DNA of 64,000 nucleotides from Dipetalonema caudispina (taxonomy: Eukaryota; Nematoda; Chromadorea; Rhabditida; Onchocercidae). The notes beneath the pieces are model-generated. The model saw nothing but the letters and a program-made list of their open reading frames with translations. It was not told the DNA's origin and made no database searches. The position numbers and the translations under genes are program-made. The stretch lies in the NCBI GenBank assembly GCA_013365325.1, contig JABVXV010000002.1:124001-188000 (forward strand), read 5' to 3'. Of the stretch, positions 11,913 through 31,685 are shown one piece after another. Numbering within the stretch: position 1 is the stretch's first letter; the number at the start of each line of letters is the position of its first letter.

Positions 11913-12323
11913 TCTTTGATTTATGTGAATTATCTTCTATACTTATTCGATGCTTGTCCTATTACCTTCGTTGAATAAACGTTTATCAAATTGTTTTTGC
12001 AGAATCACTAGTCACAGGTGTATTTTCATACCAATTGATTATATTATCCAAGTTCCATCTCATTTTCGGATAGGTTGCATAATTTCATCTGCACATAATT
12101 CTGAGTGCTATCACCGTCTAATCAAGAGTAATAAAATTCAATGCACGCCGTTTCAGTACGCAAATTTTATTTTATCGTTGAGAAGTCACTTGTGCAACGA
12201 TGTTGGGAATCGAAGTTGAAAGCAAAGTGTAATATTTGTCATATCTCACTCAAGTTATTTTAGACCTTTGATTTACATGACTTACTCATCTTCTATACTT
12301 AATTGATGCTTGTCTTGTTACCT
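11913..12323 (+). repeat. Diverged direct repeat of about 60 bp
   Basis: The segment at about 11913-11971 (GATCTTTGATTTATGTGAAT...) is repeated with several substitutions and small indels at about 12263-12323 (GACCTTTGATTTACATGACT...). Both include TCTTCTATACTTA and GATGCTTGTC. It lies just past the stop of the NFATC2IP-like gene and looks like a local duplication of its 3' flank. Confidence 0.6.
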
Positions 12324-12613
12324 ACTTTTCGAAGCATAGATACAATGCCTGGCTTATATATTACATCACTACACAAAGAACTGTTTTTGTGATGTAGAAA
12401 TAAAACCAGTATAAAGTGACCAACACGTTATTAAAGTGAGTGGGAAAGCATGTGGAGATATTCATATAAGTATCACATTCACCTATCTTTAACCTTATCA
12501 CAGATGCTTTTTGATCATTCAGTGATGGTTAAGGTAATTCATACTAGTTTAATCTTGTGTTTCTTTGTTCATTTCATGTCACGCATCTACATTCATTAAT
12601 GTGGACTATAGAA

Positions 12614-12856
12614 ATGCAAACTGCATTAAGGAGGTGGAGTCCCCTGAATGAACCTTTAAAAAAAACTTTACAAATTATCGAACAGTTGGAAATATTCGTA
12701 ACCCAGAAAAACGATGCAGCAATATCAGGGAAGAAAAGTGGAAAAACTCATTTAATTCTACCTGTTGATTTGACTTCAAATATTTGGTACCGGTGGCAAG
12801 TTTTGTTTGTTCTATGTGTTACTTATCGACTATTTACCAACTCATTGGGAAGGTAG
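12614..12856 (+). CDS. Unrecognised 80-residue frame upstream of the J-protein gene
   Basis: An ATG follows an acceptor-like GACTATAG by two bases and opens a frame starting MQTALRRWSPLNEPLKK. It is followed by a lysine-rich middle and a hydrophobic end (WQVLFVLCVTYRLF), with stop at 12854-12856. Charge and hydrophobic pattern look protein-like, and the frame ends about 70 nt before the J-protein start. It could be a small membrane protein, an upstream operon-like partner, or a 5' exon of the J gene. I recognise no family. Confidence 0.28.
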   Translation: MQTALRRWSPLNEPLKKTLQIIEQLEIFVTQKNDAAISGKKSGKTHLILPVDLTSNIWYRWQVLFVLCVTYRLFTNSLGR

Positions 12857-12926
12857 CGTCATAAGTTGAGAATAAATATCTCGTTGAATTTATTTTTTAT
12901 TTTTTTATTTTTTTGTAGATTCAGAA

Positions 12927-14193
12927 ATGACTGCGATGATTTTACGGCATGAGAAGCTGCACACCGATTTATTCCAGTGTTTATGGATACCCATGAGTAC
13001 TTCCATGAGTACCACACGATTGTACAGTACGGCTGCTGCCCAACCTTACAATGAACAGCGCGATTTATATCAAACACTTGGTGTTGAATCATCTGCTACG
13101 GCAAAAGAAATAAAAGCAGCTTATTATCAACTGTCAAAGATTTATCATCCAGACAGACATGATGGTGAAGAACAGAAGAATTTGGCCGCTGAAAAATTTT
13201 TACAGGTACAGTTTGTGTTATCTGATTTTCATTTGCTTCTGGATCTTGCTAAGATCACTATGAGCTAATTTACTGTGCGCTTTCCTCCGCAGTGTTACAG
13301 CCATGCGTCGGCCCTTGATCAGACTTCTGGTCTGTGTCGACCAGCCCGCGCTGTTATATTTGTTAAACATCACTGTTATTCATCTAGGATTTTAAAATTA
13401 TTAAGCTTCAGGTAGCGGAAGCATACGAAGTTTTATCATCCGATGAAAAACGAAAAGCCTATGATAGAAAGTGTCAAGAAAATTGGATACAGACACCAAC
13501 CGGGAGTTGGCCGACACAGATGAGAGTGAAAAAGAATTTTGAGGATTTGGGATTAGATTACAAAACTTTTGAAGATTTTCAACGTAGCGTGAATACTAGG
13601 TTAGTAACATTACCAAACTCCATCTCTCATGAGTGAAAATTCCAGTGATGTTTTTAACTTATCTTTCAGAAAACGACGGACTAAACATGATTACTGGCAA
13701 ATGCCTGATGAATTTTTCGCTCATTTCGGGAGTCCCCGTGAATTCTCTAATGCTTTTCGGCCACGAACAACAACTTATTTTACCTATAGTTACAAGGTCA
13801 TCTAAATTTTTAAAATTTCGTGCTATCTGATTATTGTCTATTAATTCGAAGTGCATCCTACATTTCAATATGTCGTGATACATGATGAGAGGTTTTTGGG
13901 AAAATGATAGTTTGCAGGGATCAACAAGCAAGCGATGCTAAAAGAGCCTTAAGTTATATTTGCATTGCATCAAATTAATTCAGGATCCGATGCAGCGACA
14001 GCGTGAGATAAAAGAATGGCAAATTTTGAAGGAAATTGAGGAAGAAAAACGAAAAGCTAAATATAAAACACCAACATTTGTGGTGATGGAGAGGGAACGA
14101 AGAAGGAAAGAGTTAAACGAAAAAAGAACAGTCAATATTTTACTTCTTGTTTTTGGATGTGTGACGATATTAAGCTATATCCACCTAACATAG
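12927..14193 (+). CDS. J-domain protein with a C-terminal membrane anchor (DNAJC4-like)
   Basis: Four in-phase exons (12927-13205, 13412-13599, 13670-13796, 13984-14193) encode 267 residues. The J domain spans about residues 45-113 (RDLYQTLGVE...KRKAYDRK) with the HPD tripeptide at 74-76, which activates Hsp70 ATPase. Before it is a serine/threonine/arginine-rich N-terminus that could target mitochondria (MSTSMSTTRLYST). There is no Gly/Phe or zinc-finger region, so this is a class C J protein. A charged helical stretch (QREIKEWQILKEIEEEKRK) precedes a single hydrophobic segment near the C-terminus (ILLLVFGCVTILSY), implying a tail-anchored membrane protein. This order resembles DNAJC4 and the small worm dnj genes. 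The start follows a T-rich acceptor TTTTTTTGTAG; an earlier in-frame exon is possible. Confidence 0.82.
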
Positions 14194-15312
14194 GATATTA
14201 TTATATTGCTTTAGAACGTTACAGTGCTGTAAACTGTAGAAAATGTAACTATCAGGCTGAGACAACATTAAATTCTGTATTCTCCAAGTTTTTACGAAAC
14301 TTCTTTCACAAAGCTTCCGTCGTTTTATTGCTTAGTCGAACTTGTCTTACACCACGTAAAAAGCAGATAATTTGCTATGTACATCTTGGTATTAACTGGA
14401 ATGTCCTGTAAATTAAGCTTCGAAATCTCGGGACATTACTTTAAAAAGCATGGTTCATTGGCCTTTGTTAACAATGAATCACTGGATGGGGTCGTCATGC
14501 AAGCACTAGAAAATATGCTCACACGCTTTCCCACTTCTAAATATATTTAGTTCTAATAATACTTTTATGACTTTTACGAGTTCCACTTCCTCTAATAGCA
14601 GCTTCTCTTCCAAATAGTTTGCTCATCGCCGTATGAGAAACAGCCTTTGCAATAGCTTGGAGAAGCCTATTAACAACTAGCTCGAATACTACTCAGTACC
14701 ATCTAAGGTATAGTTCTGAAACATACTGCTTATGCAATGTTCTGAAGCAGAATAAGTTCACTATTCATAGGACAAATTCAGAATCACTACAATTTTGGAA
14801 ACAAAGTAATTACATTCTCCCTGAAACACCACAGAAGATATCAAAATAACAGTTTGTCGACCTACAAAGAGACTTCATATTAGCACTTTTGATTATCATA
14901 AATCTGAACCAGCCAAACATTTTTATTGACTTCTCTCTGCCGTCATATGATTAATGCTATATTTGGGCTATAGCAACGACAGATAATATTAGTGAATTTG
15001 AGAATCCTGTTCGGCATGTTCTTTACTCGTGTTAATATTTGCACACATAAGTTACCGTTTATTTAGCGCTCAGGGATCGTCAATTTGATGCAGCGATATC
15101 ATCACCGTAAATTTCCAATGGATAAATGATAAAATTTTGTCGTTGATGTACCAAATTTATGTAAATTCAGGAACATAGATCAGGATAAACAAACACAAAA
15201 ACAACCAATCAATAAATGACAAAAAGCACGGCAACAAAGTAATATGATAATGACGCATCTTTTCCAAAATATTTTTGGTTTTTCTCCCAGAACCGTTTCA
15301 ACAGTTAATCCA
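14194..15312. other. Convergent 3' region between the J-protein gene and ran-1
   Basis: About 1.1 kb between two stop codons facing each other. I find no exon with acceptor and donor in phase. It should hold both polyadenylation regions. Confidence 0.5.
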
Positions 15313-16612
<1,300 letters not shown>

Positions 16613-17627
16613 TAATTATGCTGCTACCACTACAATATTAAGTTGGATACAATTACACCTAATACAGTTTATCACTAATACACGACTGCTTATGAAATAA
16701 CGTAGATGGCATGACATATCTGCCCAAAATATTTGGAAGTAACAAAATGTTTACTTCCCAAAGAATAAAGATGAATCACACAAAGTAGCGGAAAGATTGT
16801 TATGATGAAGGGCGGAAATGAGAGGATTTTAAAAGCAAATTATATGCAAAGCAGGGCTAATGGCTACATAAGTCCATGCAAAAGACCAGGCAAAGCACCC
16901 TGCTGTTATCTGCAGCTAAAATTAGTCCCACTAATAAAAAAAAACTCTCTCCCGAAATCTTCTCGACAAGTATTATGCTATCCTTGTAACATTTATTTCA
17001 ATTCTACCATCCACTGTACTACCTTGACCCTTTAATCCCTTCACCCGCCCACATCATTCTGAAAACCTCAGACCTCAGACCGGGAAATCCAGCAAACACC
17101 ATCCCAAACTTCACAGATGGAAACAATTAGTTGATTTTTAGCTACTCGTCCCACAACCTGGCCTACCAACAAACTTCGTGCAAAACGTTCGCACTGCCAT
17201 ATTTTTCGGGTTTTGCATGGCTCAAAGTGGCGGGTGTTTTAGGAACTTTAAGTCTAGGAGGGTTGTTACGGGACGTGGTCGTGCCATTGTGATTGCTTCA
17301 TATGCTCTATACGTGAGGTCATACGTGAGATTATTGGACAATAAACGTGAGATGACATGGAGATGAGGATTTTGAAAGGAAGATTTAAGCAGTTGGTTGC
17401 AAAATCAATGCTTTATTTCCATGCTGTAATACAGAAAGAACGGTTATTAAAGAGAAGGGATGAAATGGTACATTGGATTCATAACGGATATTTTAATTGA
17501 TTTATTGTTATCGGCATTTAGTAAGCCTATGGTTGTACTGTTAATGATGCTTGTGGAACCCATTAGGTTCACTTTGTGATGTATGCTTTAAAAATATTTA
17601 TTACCGTTGTATTTCTAGAGAAAGGAA
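16613..17627. promoter_or_regulatory. Divergent promoter region ran-1 / dyskerin
   Basis: About 1 kb between two start codons facing away from each other. It contains the doubled heptamer CTCAGAC near 17070-17085 and a less AT-rich patch at about 17040-17290. No coding exon is supported; frames at 16802-17035 and 17178-17366 have no family features. Confidence 0.5.
17611..17618 (+). promoter_or_regulatory. Probable spliced-leader acceptor of dyskerin
   Basis: ATTTCTAG ends 9 nt before the ATG at 17628, and no upstream coding exon is found. This fits a trans-splice acceptor. Confidence 0.5.
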
Positions 17628-20600
17628 ATGGGAAAGAAACATAAGTTGATGCAACACAACGAACTCGACGTGGGTGTAAGTTCTTTTCTTGCATTTATCG
17701 GTCATTCATATGAATTATTAGGGTAATTAATTTCTATTTCAATTATATTGTTTCAGGAGGCTCAGGCTGCAGGTGACTACTCAATTAAACCTTCAGAAAA
17801 GGCAGCTGTGCTAGATACTTCTCAGTGGCCACTGTTATTGAAGGTGAGTAATCATTTGTACACTTTTTCTAAGGAAGGAAAAGTGATATATTTAAGGCCC
17901 ATCTCATCCCTAGGAGGGATTTTGGCTAATGATTTGGCTTACGGTTGCTTCCAATACGGGAGAAAATAACGATACTTTAACACATATATAACAGCCTGTT
18001 GAATTGTATGATGAAACACACTACTTACAGAAAACCATTTCAAGTGATGTTCGAACTAAGATTTTGAGAGCAGTTATTAAATTTTTTTATTTCTTTCTCA
18101 AAAATGCTCTCGCACTAAAACCTATTCTTAATGGAGTTTTCAGAATTTCGATAAACTGAATGTACGGTCTAATCATTATACTCCACTTCCGGAAGGCTGC
18201 TCGCCACTTAAAAGAGATATTAAAAACTACGTCTCTTCTGGTTGCATAAATTTGGACAAGCCAGCTAATCCGTCAAGTCATGAAGTAGTTGCATGGGTCA
18301 AGCGAATATTACGAGTTGACAAAACTGGGCATAGTGGCACTTTGGATCCCAAAGTATAATATTTTTTCTCCAGATTTTTTTCCCAAACAAAATTCCTGAC
18401 TAAATCGTTTCCGAATAATGCTTTATAAATATGACATGATAGATTATGGAGCATTTAACACTTCATAGGTCATTTGATTACCCATTCTGTTACTTTTCTG
18501 AATTTCTTTAGAAATTTTGAGAATGCATCTTAATCTTTTCCAAGTTTTAAATTTATTTATATCCTTATTTCACAGCATTTCTTTACCAAATGAGTAAGAA
18601 AGAAGCTAAATAAAATTTCTTTGAGTTAGCTAACTTGGTGGAAGATTTCAAACTCCCCACTTTTCATCAGAATATGTTAATTGCAGGTGTCGGGCTGTTT
18701 GATTGTTTGCATTGATCGAGCTACCAGACTTGCAAAATCACAGCAAGGTGCTGGGAAGGAATATGTGGCGATATTTCGATTACATAATACTGTTGAGTCA
18801 GAAAAAAAAGTGAAGCAAGCTTTAGAGAAGTTGACCGGCGCATTATTTCAACGTCCGCCGCTTATATCTGCTGTTAAACGGCAACTAAGGATAAGGACAA
18901 TCTACGAAAACAGGCTGATTGAATATAATTCGAGTCAGAATATGGGCATATTTTGGGTTTGTCTTACTACATTCAGGCTATTTCTTCATAATAATTTTTG
19001 AAAATGTGATCTACATTTTGTAGTTTGTTACATCCATTACAATCTTCTTTTGCATGTCTCTGTCGCTTAACCGACCAGTTGCATTTTAGTTGTAAGTAGA
19101 GCTGATTTAAAGGCTTTTGATTTTAAGGTAAAATGTGAAGCGGGAACCTACGTGCGAACAATATGCGTGCATCTCGGCTTACTTCTGGGCGTTGGAGGTC
19201 AGATGCAGGAGCTCCGAAGAGTTCGATCAGGTGCATTTCTCATACTTCAAAATTGATAGTCATTTTTACACAAAATCATACAATGATTTATCATGACATT
19301 GTTTTTACATTTTGAGGTATTTTTGGTGAAAAGGACAATCTGATGACGATGCATGACATTCTCGACGCGCAGTATCTTTATGACCATCACAATGACGATA
19401 GTTATTTGCGAAGAGTGATCCGACCACTTGAATCTCTCCTCGTGGGCCATAAACGAATTGTTGTTAAAGACAGTGCTGTAAGCACTTTGCTTGCTTATTT
19501 TATCATCGCAAGAAAAGATAAAAATTTTTATCCCTCCCTAAATGTACTAAAATCGTATGTTCATTCACTACAGCGCGTCTTTTATTAATAGTTTGGTTGT
19601 TCCATGCGTACGAATGCACTTCAGTCTCCCAAAAGCGTAAATGATGCAAATTATGAAACCTTTCCATTCAGTATATTCGTTTGTTAACCTTTATTTTTCC
19701 ACATCGAACAGCGTTGTTATGTTTTACTGTTTAGTGGTATTTAACTAATCTTAAATCAAAGCGAGATATTTACTTCGGGATTTCTGTTGTGTATATTTCA
19801 AATTACGAAACTTTTTCATGCCATTTTGTTAGGTGAATGCAATTTGCTATGGCGCCAAAATACTTCTACCGGGTATCCTTCGGTTTGAAAATGGAATCGA
19901 ATTGAATGAGGAAATCGTTATCATAACAACAAAAGGAGAAGCCATCTGTTTAGGTTGGCTTCATCTTCTGGTTTTTAGTTGATTTATAACACGAGAATAG
20001 GTGTTTACATAAAATATTTCAAACTTTGCATTTTTTGCTTCATGTCAAAGTCTCATTTTTGGGTTTAGCATTGGCACTGATGACCACGTCAACTATGGCA
20101 GTGACGGATCATGGAGTCGTTGCAAAAATCAAGAGAGTGATTATGGAAAGAGATACTTACGCTCGAAAATGGTGTCTTGGTCCAGTTGCTTCCAAGAAAA
20201 AAGCCATGGTTATTTAATTTCTTATCATCCGATTCATATAATGAAATGTTGCCCGTTATTCTTCATTTAGTTATTTTAATGGATCTTTCAACTTAAAATT
20301 AAATGGATCAGAGCTTGTAAATGGAAAATTGGAAAATTTTATTCTTAAAAATTTTAAAGTGAATTTTAGATAAGTCAGGGGTTGCTCGACAAATATGGTA
20401 AACCAAATGATAAAACTCCTGCTGGTTGGCGTTCTGCTTATTACGATCTTAGTGATACCAGTCCGGGTAACTGTAAGCAAATATCACTGGAAAATGAGAA
20501 AAATGGTAATAAAAACGAGGTTTGTATTTCGCATTTCTGTCTGGAAAAGAAGGGAAGCAATGAGTAGGCTAATTTGAGCAATACATCAAACAATTTCATA

Positions 20601-20853
20601 ACAGCGCATTTTTATATTTTCTCTGTGATCAGCATTTATTCGATCGTGTAGTTTGAGAGTTGAGGCATTAATGTCCATTCCTCATTTTAATACACCATTT
20701 TTTCAAAAGAGAGTGGGGAATCGAGCTACCCTGAACTGATATCATTTATACAGATTAATGTCAACTGACTCAAAGTTTTTGCAGCAACCAAAAAGGGAAG
20801 TGAGAAAAGAAGTAGAATCGTCAGATTCATCAAGTGATGAGGAAAGCGAGTAA
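17628..20853 (+). CDS. DKC1: Dyskerin, H/ACA snoRNP pseudouridine synthase
   Basis: Ten in-phase exons (17628-17675, 17757-17843, 18144-18353, 18687-18956, 19128-19230, 19317-19477, 19833-19953, 20069-20208, 20370-20519, 20785-20853) encode 452 residues. Dyskerin/Cbf5 isomerises uridine in rRNA and snRNA guided by H/ACA RNAs, in the nucleolus. Visible: the DKCLD N-terminal region ([18 protein letters not shown]), the TruB core with catalytic Asp113 in [28 protein letters not shown], the thumb/active-site strand [13 protein letters not shown], then the PUA domain ([40 protein letters not shown]). The tail is short, with an acidic-serine run [11 protein letters not shown]. The human lysine-rich tail is longer (514 residues), hence the smaller size. 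The identification is secure. Introns could host snoRNAs, but I could not recognise a box H/ACA or C/D pair. Confidence 0.95.
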
Positions 20854-22268
20854 ATTGTAAAAATTCATTAATTCATTGTTGATTCCTGTTTGTTTTACAA
20901 TTTCATGCTTCAGATTTACAACAAATTCTTAACTAAAAACATTTAGTATTATAATAAAGATGAAAATGTTACACTTTGATTTTACATAGGTTTAATTTGG
21001 GTAAAACAAGGACGGACGTAAAAACCAGGATTCATATCCCTCGATTTTTGACATGAAGTAGTGCTATTGCCTCCCCATTTTTCTTAGGAAGGTTATCATA
21101 AATATAGAAGATTTTTCCTATCTCTTATTTATAAAACAATACTCAAGTCATTGTTATTTCTGAAAGCAAATGGAGAATAGGATCATTATCCTACCAAAAT
21201 TGCTTCAGCTTCCGTTGCTTTTGATGTTACCCAGCCAGGTTTACTCATCAGACGAATTATTCATGAAGGGATGGAAATAGAATATTTGTTCGTCAATCTG
21301 CTATACATCTCAGGAAATCTGCTTCAATACTATTGTTTTCTGTCTTGTTTAAAAGAAGAGTTTTCTTTTCATGAACCTCAGAGCCTTTGTTCAGATACTT
21401 CAAACTATTTCCAACAATTGTTGTATCCTGTGCAAAGTTTCCCGTTCTTCGTTGTTAAAAATTGTTACTTATAAAAGGAAATTCAAAAGTTGTACGATTT
21501 TTGAGTAAACTTGTGTTTAGTGGTTTTATTTTGAAAGTGGTAGTAATTCAGCTCGAATTTTGTCGAGCTCGAATTCTTCCCTTTGTGTATTCAGGAAAGT
21601 GAAGCACAACAGGTAATCAGTCCTTCTCGGTTCAAGCGTACAAAATTAGAAAAGTATCACTTTATAAAGCAGTTTCGTGTAAACATTCAAAAAAGAAAAA
21701 AAAAGATTGGAAGAGGTGATGCCAAACTTTTAAGGCCTTGCGTGCTCCTTTTAAGAGGGCTAGAAACTCAGGTGAGCACTGAAGCATTAGTTTTCCATTT
21801 ATATTGCAGGAAGGCATACTACACTAGCGTGCTGATAACTCCGATCATATTTCTCTTGATATTAAAATTACTAAAATTGGTTTCGGCACTTTCTTTTGGT
21901 GGTTTCTGCACGACTTTTCCAAATCTTTATTTTGACATTAGGCTTCAAAGTTCACAAAACTTAACTTCAGGCAAGCCGCTTTACAAATACAATTTGAACT
22001 TTAAAAAGGCACTAGATTAGCAGTAAAGTAAAATTGATTAAATCCTTTGCTAAACGATGATAGAACTCCGTTTTCCTCTGCTGAATTTATCTCAAACTCA
22101 TCCACTCTCCACCTGCAGTTTCTTCCTTTCCGCATTTATCCTTGTTTTACGGTGTCTCCTCCCGCTGAAGCCTTTTTGACTAATAAAAATGACTACTGAA
22201 TAATACGGACAATCTAGTTACAACATCGCACTTCCGGGATAGGCACCATAAAAAGATCTTCAATCTTC
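20854..22268. other. Convergent 3' region dyskerin / cor-1
   Basis: Apart from the small candidate gene, this 1.4 kb holds only AT-rich 3' flanks. A short duplication of GCTCGAATT around an AGCTC palindrome occurs near 21551-21575. Confidence 0.4.
21170..21827 (+). CDS. Small unrecognised three-exon gene candidate
   Basis: A phase-consistent model is 21170-21238, 21595-21771 and 21810-21827, giving 87 residues. Exon 1 is strongly hydrophobic (MENRIIILPKLLQLPLLL), like a signal or anchor. Exon 2 is very basic (SRFKRTKLEKYHFIKQF...KRKKKIGRG), and exon 3 ends EGILH. Acceptors GTATTCAG and ATTGCAG and donors GTTTAC and GTGAGC are acceptable. No family is recognised. It lies in the convergent gap between dyskerin and cor-1 and could be a chance assembly of frames. 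Confidence 0.22.
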
Positions 22269-28382
<6,114 letters not shown>

Positions 28383-31300
28383 CCTTGTTGCTGTTTCCGA
28401 TTCCGGATGAGGTAATGACCAGAAATGCTTCTGTAAGTGAAGCACAAAGCAAAAGCAGACAAAGATTAGATTGAAAATACCGATATGCCGACTTTCACTG
28501 CTGACAAGACCACTACTAATGCCTCCTCTCACATATGCTGTTGTCGCTACCGTTGTTACGCCGCCCCAGCCAGTAACATCTATCTCCCAACGACATTCTC
28601 TTCTTTCTCCTCTCTCTCTCTCTCTCCCTCTTTCTTTTATCATTTCATTGGGAATGAAATATTGAAACGTATCAGAAACATCTACTGTTTAATTCAGTGA
28701 AGTAGCAGTTAGCTTCTGCTTCTGCTTTTCAAATCATCTACTACAGCATACAGCACATTCACCTTCATCATCAGTTCGGTTAACTTCGGTTGGTGCAGCA
28801 AGTTCAAGCTGCTCCTTTACTCCTGCAGTAGTTCATTCACTCTTTAATCATCCACTCTGTTGTCTCTCCCGAGATGTTTCTTTGAGAATAACTGAATTCA
28901 CTGATTGAATGTGTAGAAATATGCCACTAAACAGTATATCATTTCTTCTTTTTCTTCGCCAACAAGTTAGGACAGTCGCACTCTCAGTCCTGCTTTCATT
29001 GGCTAAATTCTTTAGAAAGAAGTAAAAAATATCAACTGAGAGGCAAGTTTTCCCGTTCAGATTTCCTTCTTCAAGCAAGCATTGCTTCCAATAAAAAATT
29101 GCCCTGTTGACGTAAACGCTGTTTTGTTGATAATAGTAGATGCTCAAGAGTAAGAGGAATAAGCTTCGGCAGTATCCCTACTTTAAAGCTAACAAATAGC
29201 AGCTGCTGAAAATAAGAATTTAAACTCATGTTGTTTGACACTTTTTTGCAGTACTGACACTAGAAAAAGAGTTTAAGCAAATGTATTTATAACCGCAAAA
29301 TGCAGTTTAAGGGGGATAAATTAATGGACTGAGATATGAGGTAGTTAATAGAAAAGAAACAAAGCTTCAGTACAAAAAGCCAAAAGAGAATTTGTAAAAT
29401 TAATAGCAAAAAATCAACAAAAATTTAACAAGAAATAGATAAAAACGATGAAGGACATTTCACTCAACTAATCCTATAAAATCCTCTATCTCTAGTAACA
29501 CCAACATAACATGTCATGACACAGATTTCATTCCTACAGTTTCCACTCTTCCCTCGTAACTCTTTCACTGGATGTCCTTCTCTTATCACCACAAAAAGAA
29601 AAAAAAAAAAAACTTTCTGATGTGCTGGAATGTGCACCTTATGGTCCAATTTCGAGTAATAGTTCCCCCTAACAGCGCACTCTATTTCATTGCGGGATTA
29701 CAACAAGAAAACGTAAACCAAATAGCACTAAAATAGTTTGCCCTCTATCGAACATGCCAGACATCATTCTTTAAATGATGCTGCATAGAGTGAAAACATG
29801 TCTTCATATATCCTTTATATAACATCGTCAACTGGTCTCTGCATCAGTCGTGAATTCAGTTATCTGAACGAAACAAACGATGTTAATTCTTTGAATACTT
29901 GCTTATCCATACAATGCATCGAATTTCAAAACGCGTGCCTTTATGTTGTGCGCACGATTATTACGATATCTCAAACAAAAATACAAGGAGCCGTGTACAC
30001 TATTTCCAGCAATTTCCTCTTCACTTCAGACGGGTTCCTAGAATGGGAAAATCAACTAGGCAAGGTCTACATTTTCAGAGTGGTCTATACACTTACAGAG
30101 TCTCTTGATACTTATGTGTTACTGGTACCCCGCTTTCCAATTCACAATTTAACAATTTATTCACTTTATAAAGGAAGAAGAACAATTCTGTAACTTTTAT
30201 CTTTAATTGAATATTTTGGGAAAAACCGAAACTCCCATCTCTCCTCTATCATTGATAGTCTAGTCCTTGAATTGTAAACTTTATTTAAATCCCAATGAAT
30301 ATCTATTGTACATGGGAATTAGCAACCATCTATACAAAGTGAACTAGAAACCAAGATGATAAAAAAGACACGTATTAGAATACATCTACAAAATAATGAA
30401 AAACGACTAATCATTTTTCTAACAAATAAGATATGCGGATAAATTTCTGGCGAACCAAATATGGAGGAATATTTCGCTTCATCCTTCTTCTTCTGTGTAA
30501 TTACAATCTAGTCCATTTTTTCCATCAGAAGCGTACTATTGGTTTGACCATAATCGAATGTTGGATCCTCCATGATATGTAGATAGTTGTGGTTGAGAAA
30601 ACGGGCCATCTATAATGTATGGATAAATTCATAATTTTGTAGAGAGTAAATTCATAATCTCAGCATCTACTATGGAAAAAATCCAAACTGCTACAAAACT
30701 GCTTGAATTATTGACATAAACCACAAACAGGTCTATCAGCCCTTCTACTTTATCTATCAGGACTTTCTTTTATTTACGACCCGTCTTTTCTATCGCTTTT
30801 ATTTAGCGATTGGCGGAGTAATCACTTTTTTGCCACAGGAACAAATCCGCAATATGCAACGCCCAACAGTTACTAATGGGCGTGTACAGCTCGGGAAAAA
30901 ATTGGGCCATCTACCTGAAAGATCACTTTCACAAATGATCTATTACCTGCATGAGCTGCAAAGAAATGTTTGCGAAATGGCATGAGAAAAGAAGCATATT
31001 GCGCGGTTCAACACGACATGCAAATCGCATAAAAACTGCTGAGTAAATGCATAAAGCAGTGGTCATTGGACCTAGAATTAATGTAAAGTGTACTCCTCAT
31101 TATTAGAAAATATGAAATACGTGCACTTAAAACTTTCTATCACTTCTTATCAGTTCACAGAAATACGTTGAACGAATTTCTCGCTCATCTACAGGATAGT
31201 AATATACCTGAAATCAAATCGGGATTCTTTTTCAAATCTGCCAAGGCAGCGATTGGGATGCCCCAGTTGGCAACAGGACCCCAAAAATGTGTAGAACAGA

Positions 31301-31685
31301 AATAGCTTATCCATTCTTTCGCAGAGTGACGAGATAAACCTTTCATAATTGCATTCATTTTTTTCTGAAACTAATACTACTTCAGGGTAAGACAAAAATG
31401 AGTCACTTCGCAAGCGAAAAAAACGATGACGTAGCGATAACGTAGTGCCATTAAACAAATTTAGCACTAAGATAAATCTAGATATATAGCAAACATCCCA
31501 AGTATACAAACACAGAATTTATAAATGTCGGAAAATTAATGTTGCATAGCGATATTTAACGGGAATACGGTCGGCCATGAATCCGTAGACATAAACAAAA
31601 GTTGTGGAGTGATGTTAGTGGTTGTTAGTGAATTTGTTGGGAACGTTTCTTACCGACTTTTATTTTACTTTTAGTTGCTGAAAAG
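28383..31685. promoter_or_regulatory. Large divergent intergenic region cor-1 / MPLKIP-like
   Basis: About 3.3 kb with no recognisable exon on either strand. Proximal to cor-1 is a CT-rich simple stretch (CTCTCTCTCTCTCTCCCTC near 28610-28630). The longest frames (29798-30193 plus, 31189-31509 minus) have no family features or splice context. The region should carry both promoters and the 5' UTR exon of cor-1. Confidence 0.45.
31669..31674 (+). promoter_or_regulatory. Probable spliced-leader acceptor
   Basis: CTTTTAG ends 11 nt before the ATG at 31686, the normal distance for a nematode trans-splice site. Confidence 0.5.

Noticed and set aside
11950..12219. 89-codon plus-strand frame after the NFATC2IP-like gene
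   Set aside because: It overlaps the first copy of the local duplication and has no splice or homology support.
29798..30193. 131-codon plus-strand frame upstream of cor-1
   Set aside because: No acceptor near its start, no recognisable family block, and composition like random AT-rich sequence.
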